From the NCBI RefSeq assembly GCF_900078685.2, contig NZ_LT546166.1:842136-906135 (forward strand): a stretch of DNA of 64,000 nucleotides. Direction: 5' to 3'. Positions within the stretch are counted from its first letter, which is position 1; each line of letters begins with the position of its first letter. Below are positions 62,515 through 64,000 of this stretch, in pieces. The position numbers and the translations under genes were made by a program. Under the pieces are notes generated by a model. The model did not search any database. It was not told the origin of the DNA and saw nothing but the letters and a program-made list of their open reading frames with translations. The stretch is from Mycolicibacter icosiumassiliensis. Its GTDB lineage: Bacteria; Actinomycetota; Actinomycetes; Mycobacteriales; Mycobacteriaceae.

Positions 62515-64000
62515 TTATCTGCGGACCTTTGCGCTGTCGATGAGTGCGACGACGGTGGCTCGATGCGGTTCCCAGGCCGGTCCGATGGTGCGGGGTGCGT
62601 GCCAGGTGGCCCGTGAATCCAGCTCACCGTCGAGGTAACGCCAGCGGCATGCGTTGCGGTGCACGTCGCCGGCGGGGGTGGTGGGCAGCCGCATCTCATC
62701 AGCCAGGAGAATCGAATCCGCTTGAATGCCATGGTGTTCGAGCAGTGCAGACTGGATCATCGGCATCAACTTGTTGAGCTCGGGCTCACCGACCCGGCAG
62801 CTGACCTCCTGGACCACCACCAACCGCTCACCGTCATCGGTGAACACCGCACCGCGCCCCGACAGCAACGCCGCGTGACGCTGCTGCACCGTGGCCTCCA
62901 GGTCACCCGCGCGGAAGTTCACCCCCTTGACCGCCACCAGATCGACGCAACGCCCCAACACAAACAACTCCCCGCGACGGACAAACCCCCGATCCCCCGT
63001 CCGCACACACCACCCACCACCATCAGCGGCGAGATCCGCCCCAAAGCTCTGATCATCACTTGCCGGCACACCCCAATACCCTTGGGCGACAGCAGCACCA
63101 CCGACCCAGATCTCCCCGATCTCATCGGGCCCACATTCACACCGCGTATCCGGATCCACAATCGCCACCGGCTGACGCGGGCGCCCACATCCGGCCACCG
63201 CCAGCGCGTCGGGATCATCGGGGCCGGTATCAAGCGCCCACCCCGACCGCATCCCAGCCCGATCGATGCAGCGCACCGCCGGAGAATCGCAACCTCCGGC
63301 CACCAACCAGGTGGCCTCCGCCACCTCGTACACCGGCCGCCACACCTCAGAGCGAAAACCCGCCGCGGTAAACGCCTCAGCAAACACACCCATCGAGGCC
63401 GCCAACGACGGACCGACACCGCCAATCACCGCAGAAGACACACTCGAGAAATCCAGGCCCGCAGGCTGCGCCGGGCTGCTGCGCTGCACACACCACCGAT
63501 AGGCGGCCTCCGGGGCCAGCATCACCGTCGCCCGCCACCGCGACACCGCCTCCAGCCAGCACATCGGCCGCTGCACGCACGCCGCCGGCGCCATCAACAC
63601 TGCCGAGCCCCCGGCATAGATGCTCGCCAACACCACACCGACCAATCCCATCGGCTGATGCACCGGCAACCACGACACCGCCAGCGCATGCGGATCACCC
63701 AGCCACGCCGCACCGATGCCCGCCAAACTGGCCATCAGGTTGGCGTGCGTCACCACCACCCCCCGAGGACAGCGCACCGAACCCGCCCAGTACCCGATCA
63801 ACGCCACCGAATCGGCGTCCACCCCCGGCGCCACCCACTCCTGGGAATCACCGTCGCCGGCGTCGCACCACACCAACGGCTCCCCACCAGCACGCGCCAC
63901 CAGCATCTGCACCGCCGAAACCACACTGGGCGGCAACGACCCCGGACCCACCGCGAATCTCGCCCCCACATCGGCGATCACTGCCGCCAGCCGCGGCCCC
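62515..64000 (-). CDS. FAAL/acyl-CoA ligase-like protein with altered catalytic motifs, 5' truncated
   Basis: About 495 residues of an adenylate-forming enzyme of the fatty-acyl-AMP ligase type are seen; the start lies beyond the window. Where the ATP-binding loop should be it reads YWAGSVRCPRGVVVTHANL (family: T-S-G-S-T-x-x-P-K-G). The hinge WCVRTGDRGFVRRGELFVLGRCVDL is near normal. The A10 lysine motif reads PAGDVHRNACRWRYL, with Asp for Lys. No frameshift is present, so the gene is under coding constraint but may not be a working ligase. It could bind acyl-adenylates or act as a structural partner. Confidence 0.75.
   Translation of the reverse strand, partial: GPRLAAVIADVGARFAVGPGSLPPSVVSAVQMLVARAGGEPLVWCDAGDGDSQEWVAPGVDADSVALIGYWAGSVRCPRGVVVTHANLMASLAGIGAAWLGDPHALAVSWLPVHQPMGLVGVVLASIYAGGSAVLMAPAACVQRPMCWLEAVSRWRATVMLAPEAAYRWCVQRSSPAQPAGLDFSSVSSAVIGGVGPSLAASMGVFAEAFTAAGFRSEVWRPVYEVAEATWLVAGGCDSPAVRCIDRAGMRSGWALDTGPDDPDALAVAGCGRPRQPVAIVDPDTRCECGPDEIGEIWVGGAAVAQGYWGVPASDDQSFGADLAADGGGWCVRTGDRGFVRRGELFVLGRCVDLVAVKGVNFRAGDLEATVQQRHAALLSGRGAVFTDDGERLVVVQEVSCRVGEPELNKLMPMIQSALLEHHGIQADSILLADEMRLPTTPAGDVHRNACRWRYLDGELDSRATWHAPRTIGPAWEPHRATVVALIDSAKVRR

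Noticed and set aside
1..64000. Insertion sequences or prophage
   Set aside because: No transposase, integrase or phage structural gene was recognised, and no terminal inverted repeats of IS length were seen.

Overview
The window is from a Mycobacterium-group actinomycete. It is GC-rich and carries two PPE-family proteins, MmpL3 and MmpL11, an Rv0203-type hemophore, paired orphan Mce-associated proteins, a Zmp1-type M13 peptidase, an L,D-transpeptidase and a RicR-type copper repressor. Gene order follows M. tuberculosis H37Rv from about Rv0230c down to Rv0187 (php, Rv0228, Rv0227c, Rv0226c, Rv0225, Rv0224c, Rv0223c, Rv0221, lipC, lipW, Rv0216, fadE3, fadD4, pckA, Rv0210, Rv0209, trmB, Rv0207c, mmpL3, Rv0205 to Rv0198c, Rv0192 to Rv0189c, Rv0187). 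This assignment is from memory of H37Rv, not from a search. No tRNA, rRNA, CRISPR array or intact transposon was seen.

Layout. 1-4.5 kb: the end of a phosphotriesterase-like gene, then two tandem copies of a TetR regulator / MpaB-Lcp-type oxygenase module, each divergent with an operator-like inverted repeat between the genes. 4.4-11.3 kb: acyltransferase, two membrane proteins, a PhzF/DCC pair and an amidase. 11.3-12 kb: a decayed patch with a TetR relic. 12-20.1 kb: two PPE-PPW genes bracket the conserved glycosyltransferase, methyltransferase and aldehyde dehydrogenase genes plus an orphan ModA. 20.3-36 kb: a lipid catabolism block (FadE5-like dehydrogenase, serine protease, arylamine N-acetyltransferase, acyltransferase-FadD pair, wax synthase, LipC, LipW, a two-subunit acyl-CoA dehydrogenase, Rv0216 hydratase, FadE3, FadD4). 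36-42 kb: PEP carboxykinase, a GTPase/membrane pair, TrmB and a NYN protein. 42.3-55.8 kb: cell envelope genes (mmpL3, AI-2E and YbhN-type membrane proteins, hemophore, mmpL11, omamA/B, zmp1, Ldt). 56-58.2 kb: MFS transporter and the copper-responsive DUF305-ricR operon. 58.2-64 kb: ilvD, a vapBC pair, an O-methyltransferase, an AbiEi-like regulator and a fatty-acyl-AMP ligase-like gene cut by the window end.

The main points beyond routine annotation are these. Two sites match the KstR (cholesterol regulon) consensus exactly, one before the aldehyde dehydrogenase and one between nat and the acyltransferase-FadD operon. A roughly 57-65 bp dispersed repeat is inserted in frame in two unrelated genes. 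MmpL3 lacks its long C-terminal linker but keeps the terminal motif, while the convergent Rv0205 homologue reads 323 nt antisense into it. The nat gene has ATC where its start codon should be. The terminal AMP-ligase has lost catalytic motifs. The two regulator-oxygenase modules are duplicates with identical protein length and heme-ligand position.
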